Shown: positions 14,017 to 24,260, counted from the stretch's first letter. The stretch: 64,000 nucleotides of DNA from Nocardioides houyundeii (GCF_002865585.1 NZ_CP025581.1:1-64000), one strand, 5' to 3'. Numbers and translations: made by a program. Notes: a model not told the origin generated them from the sequence alone.

Positions 14017-14832
14017 GTGTCGATCCACCCTCTGCTGCGCCCCTTCTCCCTCGGGATGCACCTGGTGGCGGTGGTGCTGGTCGCAATCGCGATGCTGCTC
14101 GGTGTCTGGCAGGTCCAGGTCTGGCAGGACGAGCGCTCCGACGCCGCCGCCGGGCGCGCAGAGCTCGACCCGGTGCCCCTGGCCGAGTCCCTGGGCCCCG
14201 ACGACCCGTTCCCCAGCTCCTCGGTGGGCAAGCCGGTCCGGATGAGCGGGACCTGGGTGCCGGAGGGCACCGTGCTGGTCTCCGACCGCTTGCAGGGCAA
14301 CCGGGAGGGCTACTGGGTGGTGACGCCGCTCGCGGTCGCCCAGGACGACGCCGCGGTGGCGGGGCCGGACGACCCGGCGCTGCTCGTGGTGCGCGGCTGG
14401 ACCGCCGGGCTGGACGACGTACCGGCGCCGCCGCAGGGCGAGGCCGAGATCGTGGGCTGGCTGCAGCCGCCCGAGGGCAGCACCGGCGCCACCGACGAGG
14501 ACCGCAGCGACGACGTGATCCCGCAGGTGCGCATCGCCGACGCCATCCAGCACGTCGACCAGGACCTCTACGGCGCCTACCTGGTGGTCGACCCCGACTC
14601 CGCCGAGCTGCGCAACCCCGGGACCGCTGGACTCGCACCCGCCGACCTCGACGAACTGCCCGAGGTGGGCCGGGGCACGGGCATCCGGAACCTGTTGTAC
14701 GGCGTCGAGTGGTGGGTCTTCGCCGGGTTCGCGGCGTTCATCTGGTGGCGCTGGTGCGCCGACGAGGTGCGGGCCGCCAGGGCTGCGGCGATGGGTGAGC
14801 AGTTGAGCGAGCGGGATACCGTCGAGGTGTGA
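14017..14832 (+). CDS. SURF1 family protein (cytochrome c oxidase assembly)
   Basis: A 271-residue protein with an N-terminal membrane helix (residues about 12-32, ending GVWQVQVW) and a C-terminal helix (about 222-240, EWWVFAGFAAFIWWRW) bracketing a periplasmic domain. This is the SURF1 topology. The conserved elements around VRMSGTW and the GYWVVTPL and VVRGW segments are present. SURF1 proteins help assemble haem a3 into cytochrome oxidase. The stop overlaps the start of the DUF3817 gene by 4 bp, and the whole 14.0-17.1 kb block reads as one operon. Confidence 0.9.
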   Translation: MSIHPLLRPFSLGMHLVAVVLVAIAMLLGVWQVQVWQDERSDAAAGRAELDPVPLAESLGPDDPFPSSSVGKPVRMSGTWVPEGTVLVSDRLQGNREGYWVVTPLAVAQDDAAVAGPDDPALLVVRGWTAGLDDVPAPPQGEAEIVGWLQPPEGSTGATDEDRSDDVIPQVRIADAIQHVDQDLYGAYLVVDPDSAELRNPGTAGLAPADLDELPEVGRGTGIRNLLYGVEWWVFAGFAAFIWWRWCADEVRAARAAAMGEQLSERDTVEV

Positions 14833-15263
14833 AGAAGGCTCTCACCCGCTACCGCGTCTCCGCCAGCATCGTCGGCGTCCTGCTGATCGTCCTGTGCCTG
14901 GTCGGAGTCCCGCTCTCGAACTTCGACGGCACCCCGATGTGGGCCGGTGACAAGATCCCGACCCCGAACTGGTTCGACGACGGCAGCTCTGCCGACCAGC
15001 TCGGGGAGTTCATCACCGGCGTGCTCGGCACCGCCCACGGCTGGCTCTACATGATCTTCCTGGTGATGGCGTTCTCCCTGGCCCGCAAGGCGAAGTGGCC
15101 CATGGGCTTCACCGTGGTCACCCTGCTGTGCGGCACCATCCCGGTGCTCTCCTTCTGGGCCGAGCACCGCGCCACCGCCCGGGTGCGCGCCCAGATGGCC
15201 GCCGAGGAACGGGGCGTGGCAGACGACGCAGAGCGTGCCGAGGTGGGACCCTCTCCCACGTGA
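14829..15263 (+). CDS. DUF3817 membrane protein
   Basis: A 144-residue protein with three hydrophobic segments (about residues 10-30, 65-85 and 92-112) and the HGWLYMIFLVMAF element of DUF3817, a small actinobacterial membrane family often linked to SURF1 or to guaA. The GTG start overlaps the SURF1 stop (GTGTGA). The acidic C-terminal tail of about 30 residues is disordered-looking. Function is unknown; the neighbour suggests a role at the respiratory membrane. Confidence 0.87.
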   Translation: MKKALTRYRVSASIVGVLLIVLCLVGVPLSNFDGTPMWAGDKIPTPNWFDDGSSADQLGEFITGVLGTAHGWLYMIFLVMAFSLARKAKWPMGFTVVTLLCGTIPVLSFWAEHRATARVRAQMAAEERGVADDAERAEVGPSPT

Positions 15264-16081
15264 CGACCGCGTTCGTGCTGGGCGGCGGCGGCGTGCTGGG
15301 CGCCGCTGAGGTGGGGATGCTCCGCGCCCTCCTCGAGCACGGCGTCCGACCCGACCTGGTGCTGGGCACCAGCATCGGTGCCATCAACGGCGCCCTGGTC
15401 GCCCAGGACCCCACGCCCGGTGTGGTGGACCGGCTCACCGCCCTGTGGGTCTCGGCGGCGCAGACCCGCGACGTGTACGGCGACCGCCCGTTGCGCTCGG
15501 TCCGCCGGGCGCTCAGCACCGGCACCCACGTCTACTCCTCCCGCCCGCTGAAGCAGCGGCTCGTCGACGAGCTGGGCGAGACCACCTTCGCCGACCTGCC
15601 GGTGCGCTTCCAGGTGTGCGCGGCGAGCATCGAACGTGCAGCCGAGCACTGGTTCGACGCCGGCCCCGTCGTCGACGCAGTGGTCGCGAGCGCCGCCGTA
15701 CCGGGATTGCTGCCGCCGGCCAAGGTCGGAGACGAGCACTACCTGGACGGCGGCATCGTCAACTCGGTCCCGCTGGGCCGGGCGGTGGCCCTGGGCGCCT
15801 CCAAGATCTACGTGTTGCAGGTGGGCCGGATCGACCGGCCGCTGAAGGTGCCGACCCAGCCGTGGCAGGTGGCGCGGGTCTCGTTCGAGATCGCCCGGCG
15901 GCACCGCTTCGTCCGCGAGATGGCGGAGCTGCCCGAGGGCGTGGAGGCCCACGTGCTGCCCGCCGCCGGTACCTCGGACCGGGACGACTCGATCTTCGCC
16001 TTCCGTGACTTCGCCAGCGTGGAGGCCCGGATCAGCGCCACCTACGACGCCGCTCGGGCCTACCTGGACCAGCACCCGTGA
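15260..16081 (+). CDS. Patatin-like phospholipase
   Basis: A 273-residue serine hydrolase of the patatin fold. The oxyanion motif GGGGVLGA is at residues 8-15. The nucleophile elbow GTSIG (Ser near 41) and the DGG of the Ser-Asp dyad (about residue 163) are all present. The family hydrolyses phospholipids or acyl esters. The GTG at 15260 overlaps the DUF3817 stop by 4 bp and begins directly with the conserved strand. The long upstream extension in the same frame is rejected. The gene is coupled in turn to an acyltransferase gene, suggesting a lipid-remodelling pair. Confidence 0.9.
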   Translation: MTTAFVLGGGGVLGAAEVGMLRALLEHGVRPDLVLGTSIGAINGALVAQDPTPGVVDRLTALWVSAAQTRDVYGDRPLRSVRRALSTGTHVYSSRPLKQRLVDELGETTFADLPVRFQVCAASIERAAEHWFDAGPVVDAVVASAAVPGLLPPAKVGDEHYLDGGIVNSVPLGRAVALGASKIYVLQVGRIDRPLKVPTQPWQVARVSFEIARRHRFVREMAELPEGVEAHVLPAAGTSDRDDSIFAFRDFASVEARISATYDAARAYLDQHP

Positions 16082-17121
16082 GCGACGGCGTGCGGTGGGT
16101 CCTCCAACGGTTCGTGGTGGCCCCGCTGCTGGTCGGCGTGACCGTGGCGCTCTGGCTCACGCTGCCGTTGTGGCTGATCGCGGTGGCCGCGCTCTCTCCG
16201 CTGCTCCCGGGACGGTTGCGGCTGCTCCGCACGGCCTGGGTCGCCCTGCTCTACCTGAGCGCTGAGTCCCTGCTGCTCGCCGTGCTGCTGGCGCTGTGGC
16301 TGGCCAGCGGCTTCGGCTGGCGGATCAGGTCGGCGTACTTCGCCGGGATCCACTACGAGCTCGTGGAGGGCACGCTGGTGCTCTTCTTCCGCGAGGCACG
16401 CCGGGTGCTGCGCCTGCAGATCACCACCGACGGGCCGGCGCCGCAGCGCTATCCCGACCACCCGGTGCTGGTGTGCTGCCGGCACGCGGGCCCCGGCGAC
16501 TCCTTCATCCTGATGTACGCCCTGCTGCACTGGTACAACCGGGAGCCCCGGGTGGTGCTCAAGGACACCCTGGCCTGGGACCCGGCGATCTCGGTGCTGC
16601 TGCGCCGGCTGCCCGCCCGGTTCATCTCGCCCAACCCCGAGCGGGGTGAGGACCTGGAGGGCCACATCGCCGCGCTGGCCCAGGGCCTGGACCCCAACGA
16701 CGCGTTCGTGATCTTCCCCGAGGGCGGCAACTTCACCCCGGCCCGCCGGGAGCGGGCGATCGGCCGGCTCCGCAAGCTGGGCCTGGAGCGGATGGCCCAG
16801 CGCGCCGAGGGCATGATCCACGTGCTGGCGCCGCGGCCCGGCGGGTTCCTGGCGGCTCTGGAGGCGGCCCCGGACGCGAACGTGCTGATGGTGGCCCACA
16901 CCGGCCTGGACCACATGCTCACCGTGGCCGACGTGTGGCGCGAGCTGCCGATGGACAAGCAGATCACCATGCGCTGGTGGGAGGTGCCCCGGGCCGAGAT
17001 CCCCGAGGGTCGCGAGGCCCAGATCGAGTGGCTCTTCACCTGGTGGGAGCGGGTCGACGCCTGGATAGCAGAGAACCGGCCGGAGGATGCTCCCCCGACC
17101 GGTTCCGTGGCTCCCGCCTGA
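16078..17121 (+). CDS. PlsC-like glycerolipid acyltransferase
   Basis: A 347-residue membrane-anchored acyltransferase with two N-terminal hydrophobic stretches (about residues 12-45 and 52-78). The HX4D-type motif is CRHAGPGDS (near 137-145), and the FPEGGNFT motif III is near residue 218. These residues transfer fatty acyl groups to glycerol phosphate or lysophospholipid acceptors. It overlaps the patatin gene by 4 bp, so hydrolysis and re-acylation may be coordinated. It may differ in acceptor from housekeeping PlsC, since the N-terminus is unusually hydrophobic. Confidence 0.88.
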   Translation: MSDGVRWVLQRFVVAPLLVGVTVALWLTLPLWLIAVAALSPLLPGRLRLLRTAWVALLYLSAESLLLAVLLALWLASGFGWRIRSAYFAGIHYELVEGTLVLFFREARRVLRLQITTDGPAPQRYPDHPVLVCCRHAGPGDSFILMYALLHWYNREPRVVLKDTLAWDPAISVLLRRLPARFISPNPERGEDLEGHIAALAQGLDPNDAFVIFPEGGNFTPARRERAIGRLRKLGLERMAQRAEGMIHVLAPRPGGFLAALEAAPDANVLMVAHTGLDHMLTVADVWRELPMDKQITMRWWEVPRAEIPEGREAQIEWLFTWWERVDAWIAENRPEDAPPTGSVAPA

Positions 17122-17140
17122 GCGGCGGGCCGAGTCTGCG

Positions 17141-17159
17141 ACGCCCGTGACGCGGGCGT
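17141..17159. terminator. Hairpin between convergent genes
   Basis: A 7-bp perfect stem ACGCCCG / CGGGCGT with a 5-nt loop lies between the acyltransferase stop and the end of the convergent minus-strand gene. It could serve both directions. There is no T-run. Confidence 0.45.
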
Positions 17160-17164
17160 GGGTG

Positions 17165-17824
17165 CTACTTGGTGTTGTCGCCGCCGGTGGTCGCGTCGTT
17201 GATGTCGACGACCGTGGCGGGGGCGTCAGGCGTGCTGGCCTGGTGCGGCTCCTCCGAGGCGTCCGCGAGCGCCTCGCCCGGGGTCGCGCCACCGGCGTCG
17301 GTGACCGAGGAGGTGGGCGAGGAGGTGGGCGCGGTGGTGGGCGCGGCCGGCGGCGGGGTGGGGACGTAGGAGTTCTGCCAGTTGTCCGCCTGCCCACCCT
17401 TGAGCTTCTTGAACACCAGACCGCCGACGGCGAGCAGGAGCGAGACCAGCGCCAGCTTCTTGAGCTTGCCGCCCTTCTTCTTGGGCGGCTCCTGGCCCCG
17501 GAGCTCGGCAGCCTTGGCGGTGGCGAAGTCCCGGGCGGTGCCGGCCTTCTCGGTCGCGAGCTCGGCGGCCTTGCCGGCGGCGACGCCGGCGACGACCGAG
17601 GCCTTGGCCGCTGCGGAGGACGCCTTCTCCGCGGCGAGGGCGGCCTTGTCAGCGGCCACGACCTTGCCCTGGGAGATCAGTGGAGCGGCCTGGACCCGGG
17701 CCTCGTGGGCGGAGCTGCGGGCGGTCTCCAGTGCTGCTTCGAGCTGCGGCCGGACCTGCTCGGCCACGTCCTGGGCCGCGTCCTGGGCCTTCTCCAGGAA
17801 CGTCTTCTGCCTACGGATGCGCAT
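17165..17824 (-). CDS. Hypothetical single-pass membrane protein with Ala-rich coiled coil
   Basis: A 219-residue protein with an Ala/Lys/Glu-rich helical, coiled-coil-like N-terminal region (about residues 8-125). A basic KKKGGKLKK patch and one membrane helix (about 133-150, LALVSLLLAVGGLVF) follow, then a Pro/Thr/Ser-rich tail (about 165-219). A predicted cytoplasmic coiled coil tethered to the membrane with a disordered exterior fits the composition. The ATG at 17824 has AAAGG correctly spaced and is preferred to 17854. It is divergent from the cyclophilin gene. No family function is known to me. Confidence 0.72.
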   Translation of the reverse strand: MRIRRQKTFLEKAQDAAQDVAEQVRPQLEAALETARSSAHEARVQAAPLISQGKVVAADKAALAAEKASSAAAKASVVAGVAAGKAAELATEKAGTARDFATAKAAELRGQEPPKKKGGKLKKLALVSLLLAVGGLVFKKLKGGQADNWQNSYVPTPPPAAPTTAPTSSPTSSVTDAGGATPGEALADASEEPHQASTPDAPATVVDINDATTGGDNTK

Positions 17825-17973
17825 GTGGTCAACCTTTCGCTCGTGGAGTTCCATCTCACCACGGGCGGACCGGAGGTCACCAGTGTGCCCAGGTTGCGGT
17901 GAGATGGTTTGCAGCTCGTGGGAAGATCGCGAGCAGCAACACCCTGTGTACCCACCTTCAACGAGAGGCAGTC

Positions 17974-18486
17974 ATGGCTGACCCGCAGGCCACCCTGAAG
18001 ACCAACAAGGGTGACATCGTCATCAACCTCTTCCCCAACCACGCGCCGGAGACGGTCGAGAACTTCGTCGGCCTGGCCGAGGGGACCAAGGACTACAAGG
18101 ACGACGCCGGCCGTTCGGGCGAGCGCTTCTACGACGGTCTCACCTTCCACCGCGTGATCCCGGGCTTCATGATCCAGGGCGGTTGCCCGCTCGGCACCGG
18201 CACCGGCGGCCCGGGCTACAAGTTCAAGGACGAGATCCACCCCGAGCTCGTCTTCGACAAGCCCTACCTGCTCGCCATGGCCAACGCCGGCCCGGGCACC
18301 AACGGCTCGCAGTTCTTCATCACCGTCGGCGCGACCCCGTGGCTGAACACCAAGCACACGATCTTCGGCGAGGTGGCGGACCAGGCCTCGCGCGACGTCG
18401 TCGACGCCATCGCCTCGACGCCGACCGGTGCGATGGACCGCCCCAAGGAGCCGGTCGTCATCGAGACGGTCGAGATCACCCGCTGA
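17974..18486 (+). CDS. Peptidyl-prolyl cis-trans isomerase (cyclophilin)
   Basis: A 170-residue single-domain cyclophilin. The catalytic segment FHRVIPGFMIQGG (near residues 56-68) with its arginine and the GTNGSQFFITV strand (near 109) are intact, and FGEV follows. It catalyses proline isomerisation in the cytoplasm, since no signal peptide is present. The ATG at 17974 follows GAGAGGCAG. A cyclophilin next to a rhomboid protease close to gyrA is a typical actinobacterial arrangement. Confidence 0.95.
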   Translation: MADPQATLKTNKGDIVINLFPNHAPETVENFVGLAEGTKDYKDDAGRSGERFYDGLTFHRVIPGFMIQGGCPLGTGTGGPGYKFKDEIHPELVFDKPYLLAMANAGPGTNGSQFFITVGATPWLNTKHTIFGEVADQASRDVVDAIASTPTGAMDRPKEPVVIETVEITR

Positions 18487-18502
18487 TCAGCAGCGACCAC
18501 GG

Positions 18503-19441
18503 GTGAGCGACCCCAACGGTCCTGCTGCCGGGGTGCCCACGTGCTATCGGCACCCCGGCCGCGAGACCTACATCAAGTGCCAGCGTTGCGAGCGCCCCAT
18601 CTGCCCAGACTGCATGCGCGACGCCGCCGTGGGCTTCCAGTGCCCTGACTGCGTCGCCCAGGGTGCGAAGACCACCCGCAGCGGCCGGGCGGCGTACGGC
18701 GGCAAGCGCTCGGAGAACCCGCAGCTCACCACCCTGGTCCTGATCGGGATCAACGTCGCGGTCTGGCTGGCGGTGACCGTGAGCGGCGGCCGCGAGTCCC
18801 TGCTGGCGTGGAAGCTCATGCTCTCGCCGACCGGCCGGTGCCTGGGCGAGGACTACGCGACGTACTACCCGGGGCTGGACTCCGCGGCAAACTGCGCCGC
18901 CATCCCGTCGGCGACCCGGGTCCCGGGCCTGGCGGACGGGGCGTGGTGGCAGGCCATCACGCACGGCTTCGTGCACGTCGACATCTGGCACATCGCGCTG
19001 AACGCCGTGGGCCTGTGGGTCCTCGGACCCGCGGTGGAGGCGGCCTTCGGCCGGCTCCGGTTCCTGGCCATCTACCTGCTGGCCACGCTGGCGGCCGGGG
19101 CGACGATCTTCCTGCTGGCCGACCCCACCGGACGCACCCTGGGTGCCTCCGGCGGCGTCTTCGGCCTGATGGGCGCGCTGATCGTGGTCTCCCTGAAGGT
19201 GCACGGCGACATCCGCAGCGTGATGACGCTGCTGGCGGTCAACCTTGCCTTCACCTTCGCCTTCCCCGGCATCTCCTGGCAGGGGCACCTCGGTGGCCTG
19301 CTCGGGGGCGCGGCAGCGGCCGCGATCCTCATCCTCGCGCCGCGTGGGGACCGCCGAGGGCTGTGGCAGTGGTCCGGTCTGGCGGTGCTGACGGTCGCCC
19401 TGGTGGCGGTCCTGGTGCTGCGCGCGGGGGCCCTGTCCTGA
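18503..19441 (+). CDS. Rhomboid family intramembrane serine protease with N-terminal zinc-ribbon
   Basis: A 312-residue protein. The N-terminus (residues 14-55) carries a B-box-like cysteine/histidine cluster (CYRHP, CQRCERPICPDC, CPDC) that probably binds zinc. Six or so membrane segments follow from about residue 80. The rhomboid catalytic motif GASGGVFG (Ser near 218) and the helix-6 histidine in GHLGGLLGG (near 271) form the Ser-His dyad. A GTG at 18503 is used; the upstream frame extension runs into the cyclophilin gene. Substrates are unknown. Confidence 0.9.
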   Translation: MSDPNGPAAGVPTCYRHPGRETYIKCQRCERPICPDCMRDAAVGFQCPDCVAQGAKTTRSGRAAYGGKRSENPQLTTLVLIGINVAVWLAVTVSGGRESLLAWKLMLSPTGRCLGEDYATYYPGLDSAANCAAIPSATRVPGLADGAWWQAITHGFVHVDIWHIALNAVGLWVLGPAVEAAFGRLRFLAIYLLATLAAGATIFLLADPTGRTLGASGGVFGLMGALIVVSLKVHGDIRSVMTLLAVNLAFTFAFPGISWQGHLGGLLGGAAAAAILILAPRGDRRGLWQWSGLAVLTVALVAVLVLRAGALS

Positions 19442-19461
19442 GCCGAGTTACACGCCTGTAG

Positions 19462-19493
19462 TTATGCACAGGTTTCTCCCCAGCTGTGCACAA
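19462..19493. repeat. Inverted pair of DnaA-box-like sites
   Basis: TTATGCACA (19462-19470) and, inverted, TGTGCACAA (19485-19493) each differ from the DnaA consensus TTRTCCACA at the same position (G for C). They contain a perfect 7-bp inverted repeat TGCACAG / CTGTGCA. They lie between the convergent rhomboid and CrgA genes, immediately before the shared terminator. They may be weak DnaA sites or simply a hairpin. Confidence 0.45.
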
Positions 19494-19497
19494 GCAA

Positions 19498-19531
19498 AGA
19501 GGACCGCGCCCGACGTCGGGTGCGGTCCTCT
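19498..19531. terminator. Bidirectional terminator between rhomboid and CrgA genes
   Basis: A 34-nt near-perfect palindrome (AGAGGACCGC…GCGGTCCTCT, 17 bp per arm with one G-T pair) stands between two convergent genes, flanked by AAAG on the left and TTCTC on the right. It is a strong stem usable from both strands. Confidence 0.8.
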
Positions 19532-19558
19532 TCTCGTTGCGGATGCAGTGGTGGGGGC

Positions 19559-20026
19559 TCACTCCCACCGGGTGGCGTAGGTGAATCCCACGGCCATGAA
19601 CGCGATCCCGACCATCAGGTTGTAGTTGCCCAGATCGTTGAAGACCCACAGGTCGGTGAGCTTGTCGCCGCTGAAGATGTAGAAGGTGCAGATCCACACC
19701 AGGCCCAGCAGGAAGCAGCCGAGCATGCCGACGACCACGCCGTTGCCGCGCCCCAGCGGCGTGGACGGGTGGGCGGCCAGGGCCAGCCCCAGCATGATGA
19801 GCCCGAAGCCGATCAGGTAGTTCCACTTCTCCAGGTCGCCCATGAAGGCCAGCCCGCCGGGCTCCGGAGCCGGCGCGACGGTCGGGTCGACGCGTACCGC
19901 GGTGTAGTAGTAGGCCACCCACGCGATCCCCAGCACCACCAGCACGAGACACAGGACGAATCGCCAGGGCAGGCTCCGCCCATCCTTGGGGTTGTCGGTC
20001 TCCCGGTTGACGTTGGTCTTGGACAC
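19559..20026 (-). CDS. crgA: CrgA-like cell division protein, internally doubled
   Basis: CrgA is a small two-helix membrane protein that coordinates FtsZ, FtsI and the elongation machinery. It is normally about 85-95 residues. Here the 155-residue product contains the pattern twice. The first copy (about residues 20-90) has VLGIAWVAYYY then LEKWNYLIGFGLIMLGLAL. The second (about 98-155) has LLGLVWICTFYI then LGNYNLMVGIAFMAVGFTYATRW. Four membrane helices are thus expected. The GTG at 20026 has GGGAG eight bases upstream. The doubled form may be normal in this lineage or a recent fusion. Confidence 0.85.
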   Translation of the reverse strand: MSKTNVNRETDNPKDGRSLPWRFVLCLVLVVLGIAWVAYYYTAVRVDPTVAPAPEPGGLAFMGDLEKWNYLIGFGLIMLGLALAAHPSTPLGRGNGVVVGMLGCFLLGLVWICTFYIFSGDKLTDLWVFNDLGNYNLMVGIAFMAVGFTYATRWE

Positions 20027-20074
20027 CTGGGTGCTCCCTCTGGATCGTTGGTCGGCGGAGCTAGCGTAGTGGTC

Positions 20075-20824
20075 ATGACGACCGGCCCCCATGACTCCCC
20101 CTCTCCTCGCAGGTGGCGTCTGGGGACCCCGGCCGTGTTCGTGCTGTGCGGGATCCTGTTCGTGGTGAGCGCGGCCAACAGCGAGGGCACCGACCTTCGC
20201 CCCAACCGCTACACCGACCTCGCCTCGATCGTGGAGGCCGAGTCCGACGAGGCCAACGTGCTCACCGCCCGGGCCGCGGCGCTCAACCGCGAGGTCGAGC
20301 AGCTGACCAAGGGTCTCGACGACCGAGCGGTCAACCGCTACAACCGCGAGATCGAGGTCATGCAGGACCCGGCCGGCCTCACCCCGCGCTCCGGTCCCGC
20401 CGTCACCGTCACTCTCACCGACTCCCCGCTGGAGGTCGCCGAGGAGTACTCGGGGGACCCCAACGACCTCGTGGTGCACCAGCAGGACATCCAGGCCGTG
20501 GTCAACGCCATGTGGCGCGGCGGGGCCAAGGCAGTCACCGTGCAGGGCCAGCGCCTGGTCTCCACCACCGGCATCAAGTGCAGCGGCAACACCGTCCAGC
20601 TCCAGGGCGTGCCCTACTCCCCGCCGTACGTCATCCGGGGGATCGGCGACCCCGGGGTCCTGCTTTCCGCGATCTCCGGGGACGAAACCCTGGAGATCTA
20701 CCGCGAGGTGGCGCTGGACCCCGAAATCGCGGTGGGCTGGGACGTCGACGTGGAGGAGTTCGCCACCGCCCCGCCGTACGACGGCCTGCTGGACCTCGAC
20801 TACGCCGTGCCGATCGACGGCTGA
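20075..20824 (+). CDS. DUF881 family protein
   Basis: A 249-residue protein with one N-terminal membrane anchor (about residues 18-36), a coiled-coil stretch (about 48-90) and the DUF881 domain (from about GPAVTVTLTDSPLE through the C-terminus). DUF881 proteins lie next to crgA and pknB in many actinobacteria and are thought to act at the cell envelope, mechanism unknown. The ATG at 20075 is the first in-frame start after the divergent CrgA gene; upstream frame extensions lie antisense to crgA. It is convergent with pknB. Confidence 0.86.
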   Translation: MTTGPHDSPSPRRWRLGTPAVFVLCGILFVVSAANSEGTDLRPNRYTDLASIVEAESDEANVLTARAAALNREVEQLTKGLDDRAVNRYNREIEVMQDPAGLTPRSGPAVTVTLTDSPLEVAEEYSGDPNDLVVHQQDIQAVVNAMWRGGAKAVTVQGQRLVSTTGIKCSGNTVQLQGVPYSPPYVIRGIGDPGVLLSAISGDETLEIYREVALDPEIAVGWDVDVEEFATAPPYDGLLDLDYAVPIDG

Positions 20825-20872
20825 CCCGCTCCCTGTTCTGGCGAGCTGTCCTGGAGAGCCGGTCGAGCCGGG

Positions 20873-22693
20873 TCAGCCGATCGGCGTCGTGGGGACGTCA
20901 GTCGGCACCGGAACGGCGGTGTCGGTCGGCACCCCCGGCGTGGGGGTGGGCGTCGGCGTGGGGGTGGGCGTCGGGGTCGGGGCCGGCTCCTCGTAGCTGG
21001 AGACGAAGATCGTGATGGTGGTGCCCTGCGGCGCCTCCTTGCCCGACTCCGGGCTCTGGCGCACCACGGTGCCCTTCGGCTCGGTGGTCTCGGACCACGG
21101 CACGATGTCCGGGGTGAACCCGGCCTCGGTGATCGCCTTCTCCGCGGCCTGCTGGTTCATGCCCACCACCTCGGGCACCGTCTCCGGGCCGTCGGAGACC
21201 ACCAGGGTCACCACCGTGCCCTCGGGGACGTTCTGACCGGCGCCCGGAGTGGTCTCGATGACCTGGTCCTTGGGGGCGTCGGACTCCTGGGTGGTGAACT
21301 TGACCTTCAGCTTGCGTGACTTCAGCACGTCGCGGGCGGCCGACCGGTCCTGTCCCACGAGGTAGGGCACCTCGACCATCGGGGCGCCCGTGGAGACCAC
21401 CATGCTGATCGTCGAGCCCGGGTCGACGTAGAGGCCGTTGGGCTCCTGGCTGATCACCGTGTCCGCAGGGGCGTCCGCGGACGGCTCGTAGTCGACGCGG
21501 CCCACCCGGAGCCCTTCGTCCACGATCGCCGCGCGGGCCTCGTCCTCGGTCATCCCGATCAGGTCGGGCACCCGGGTCTGCTCCGGGGCGTCGTCGAAGA
21601 GCGGGCCCTGGAGCAGGAACACGCCCACGATGATGGCCAGCGCGGCCAGGGCGATCACCACGATCCCGGTGTTGCGCCCGCGGTGTCCGTCGCGGCCCTC
21701 GCCCGGCGGGGTGGCTGCCGGTGCCAGCGTCTCGGGTGCAGGCAGGGCGGTGGGCTGGGTCGAGGTCACCGGCTGCACCGTGGTGGCGGCCGTCGCCGGG
21801 ACGCTCGGCGGCGGGGCGACGTGCACCTCCTGCCCGGCCAGGTAGCGCTCGATGTCGGCGCGCATCGCGGCGGCGCTCTGGTAGCGGTCCTCCACCCGCT
21901 TGGCGAGCGCCTTCATCACGATGGCGTCGACCTCGGGCGGGATGTCCTCGTCGTAGTCCGACGGGGGAGCCGCCTGCTCGCGCACGTGCTGGTAGGCGAC
22001 CGAGACAGGGCTGTCGCCGATGAACGGCGGCCGGCCGGTGAGCAGCTCGTAGAGCAGGCAGCCGGTGGAGTAGACGTCGGAGCGGGAGTCCACGGTCTCG
22101 CCGCGGGCCTGCTCGGGGGAGAGGTACTGCGCGGTGCCGACCACGGCGGCCGTCTGCGTCATCGCGTTCGCCGCGTCCGAGACCGCACGGGCGATGCCGA
22201 AGTCCATCACCTTGATGTCGCCCTGGGGGGTGAGCATCACATTGGCGGGCTTGATGTCGCGGTGGATGATGCCGGCGCGGTGGCTGTAGTCCAGGGCGGC
22301 GAGCACTCCGCTGGTCATCTCCAGGGCACGCTCGGGCAGGATCTTGCGGCCCTCCCGGAGGATGTCGCGCAGCGTCCGCCCCGCGACGTACTCCATGACG
22401 ATGTAGGGCTGGGCCACCCCGTCCTCACCGTGCTCGCCCTCGCTCCACTCCTCGCCGGTGTCGTAGACCGACACGATGGCGGGGTGGTTGAGGGAGGCCG
22501 AGGACTGCGCCTCGCGGCGGAACCGGGCCTGGAAGGTGGAGTCGCTGGCCAGGTCGGTGCGCAGCCGCTTGACCGCCACCGTGCGGCCCAGGCGGGTGTC
22601 GATGCCCTTGCGCACCTCGGCCATGCCACCTCGACCCAGCAGCTCGCCGAGCTCATAGCGGCCACCGACCACGGTCGACTGGCTGTTGCTCAT
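20873..22693 (-). CDS. pknB: Serine/threonine protein kinase PknB with PASTA repeats
   Basis: A 606-residue transmembrane kinase. The Hanks kinase domain (residues about 12-275) has GRGGMAEV, the ATP-binding lysine in VAVKRL, HRDIKPANV, DFG and YLSPEQ. A Pro/Ala juxtamembrane linker and a single helix (about 345-365) follow, then roughly four PASTA domains (about 375-570) that sense muropeptides or lipid II. The C-terminus is an unusual Thr-Pro-rich tail. It phosphorylates regulators of growth and division and is opposed by the phosphatase encoded upstream. It is the last gene of the fhaA operon. Confidence 0.95.
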   Translation of the reverse strand: MSNSQSTVVGGRYELGELLGRGGMAEVRKGIDTRLGRTVAVKRLRTDLASDSTFQARFRREAQSSASLNHPAIVSVYDTGEEWSEGEHGEDGVAQPYIVMEYVAGRTLRDILREGRKILPERALEMTSGVLAALDYSHRAGIIHRDIKPANVMLTPQGDIKVMDFGIARAVSDAANAMTQTAAVVGTAQYLSPEQARGETVDSRSDVYSTGCLLYELLTGRPPFIGDSPVSVAYQHVREQAAPPSDYDEDIPPEVDAIVMKALAKRVEDRYQSAAAMRADIERYLAGQEVHVAPPPSVPATAATTVQPVTSTQPTALPAPETLAPAATPPGEGRDGHRGRNTGIVVIALAALAIIVGVFLLQGPLFDDAPEQTRVPDLIGMTEDEARAAIVDEGLRVGRVDYEPSADAPADTVISQEPNGLYVDPGSTISMVVSTGAPMVEVPYLVGQDRSAARDVLKSRKLKVKFTTQESDAPKDQVIETTPGAGQNVPEGTVVTLVVSDGPETVPEVVGMNQQAAEKAITEAGFTPDIVPWSETTEPKGTVVRQSPESGKEAPQGTTITIFVSSYEEPAPTPTPTPTPTPTPTPGVPTDTAVPVPTDVPTTPIG

Positions 22694-22703
22694 CGTGGGC
22701 CTC

Positions 22704-24256
<1,553 letters not shown>

Positions 24257-24260
<4 letters not shown>

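Noticed and set aside
18428..18502. N-terminal extension of the rhomboid protein
   Set aside because: It would lie inside the cyclophilin gene. The GTG at 18503 directly precedes the conserved cysteine cluster.
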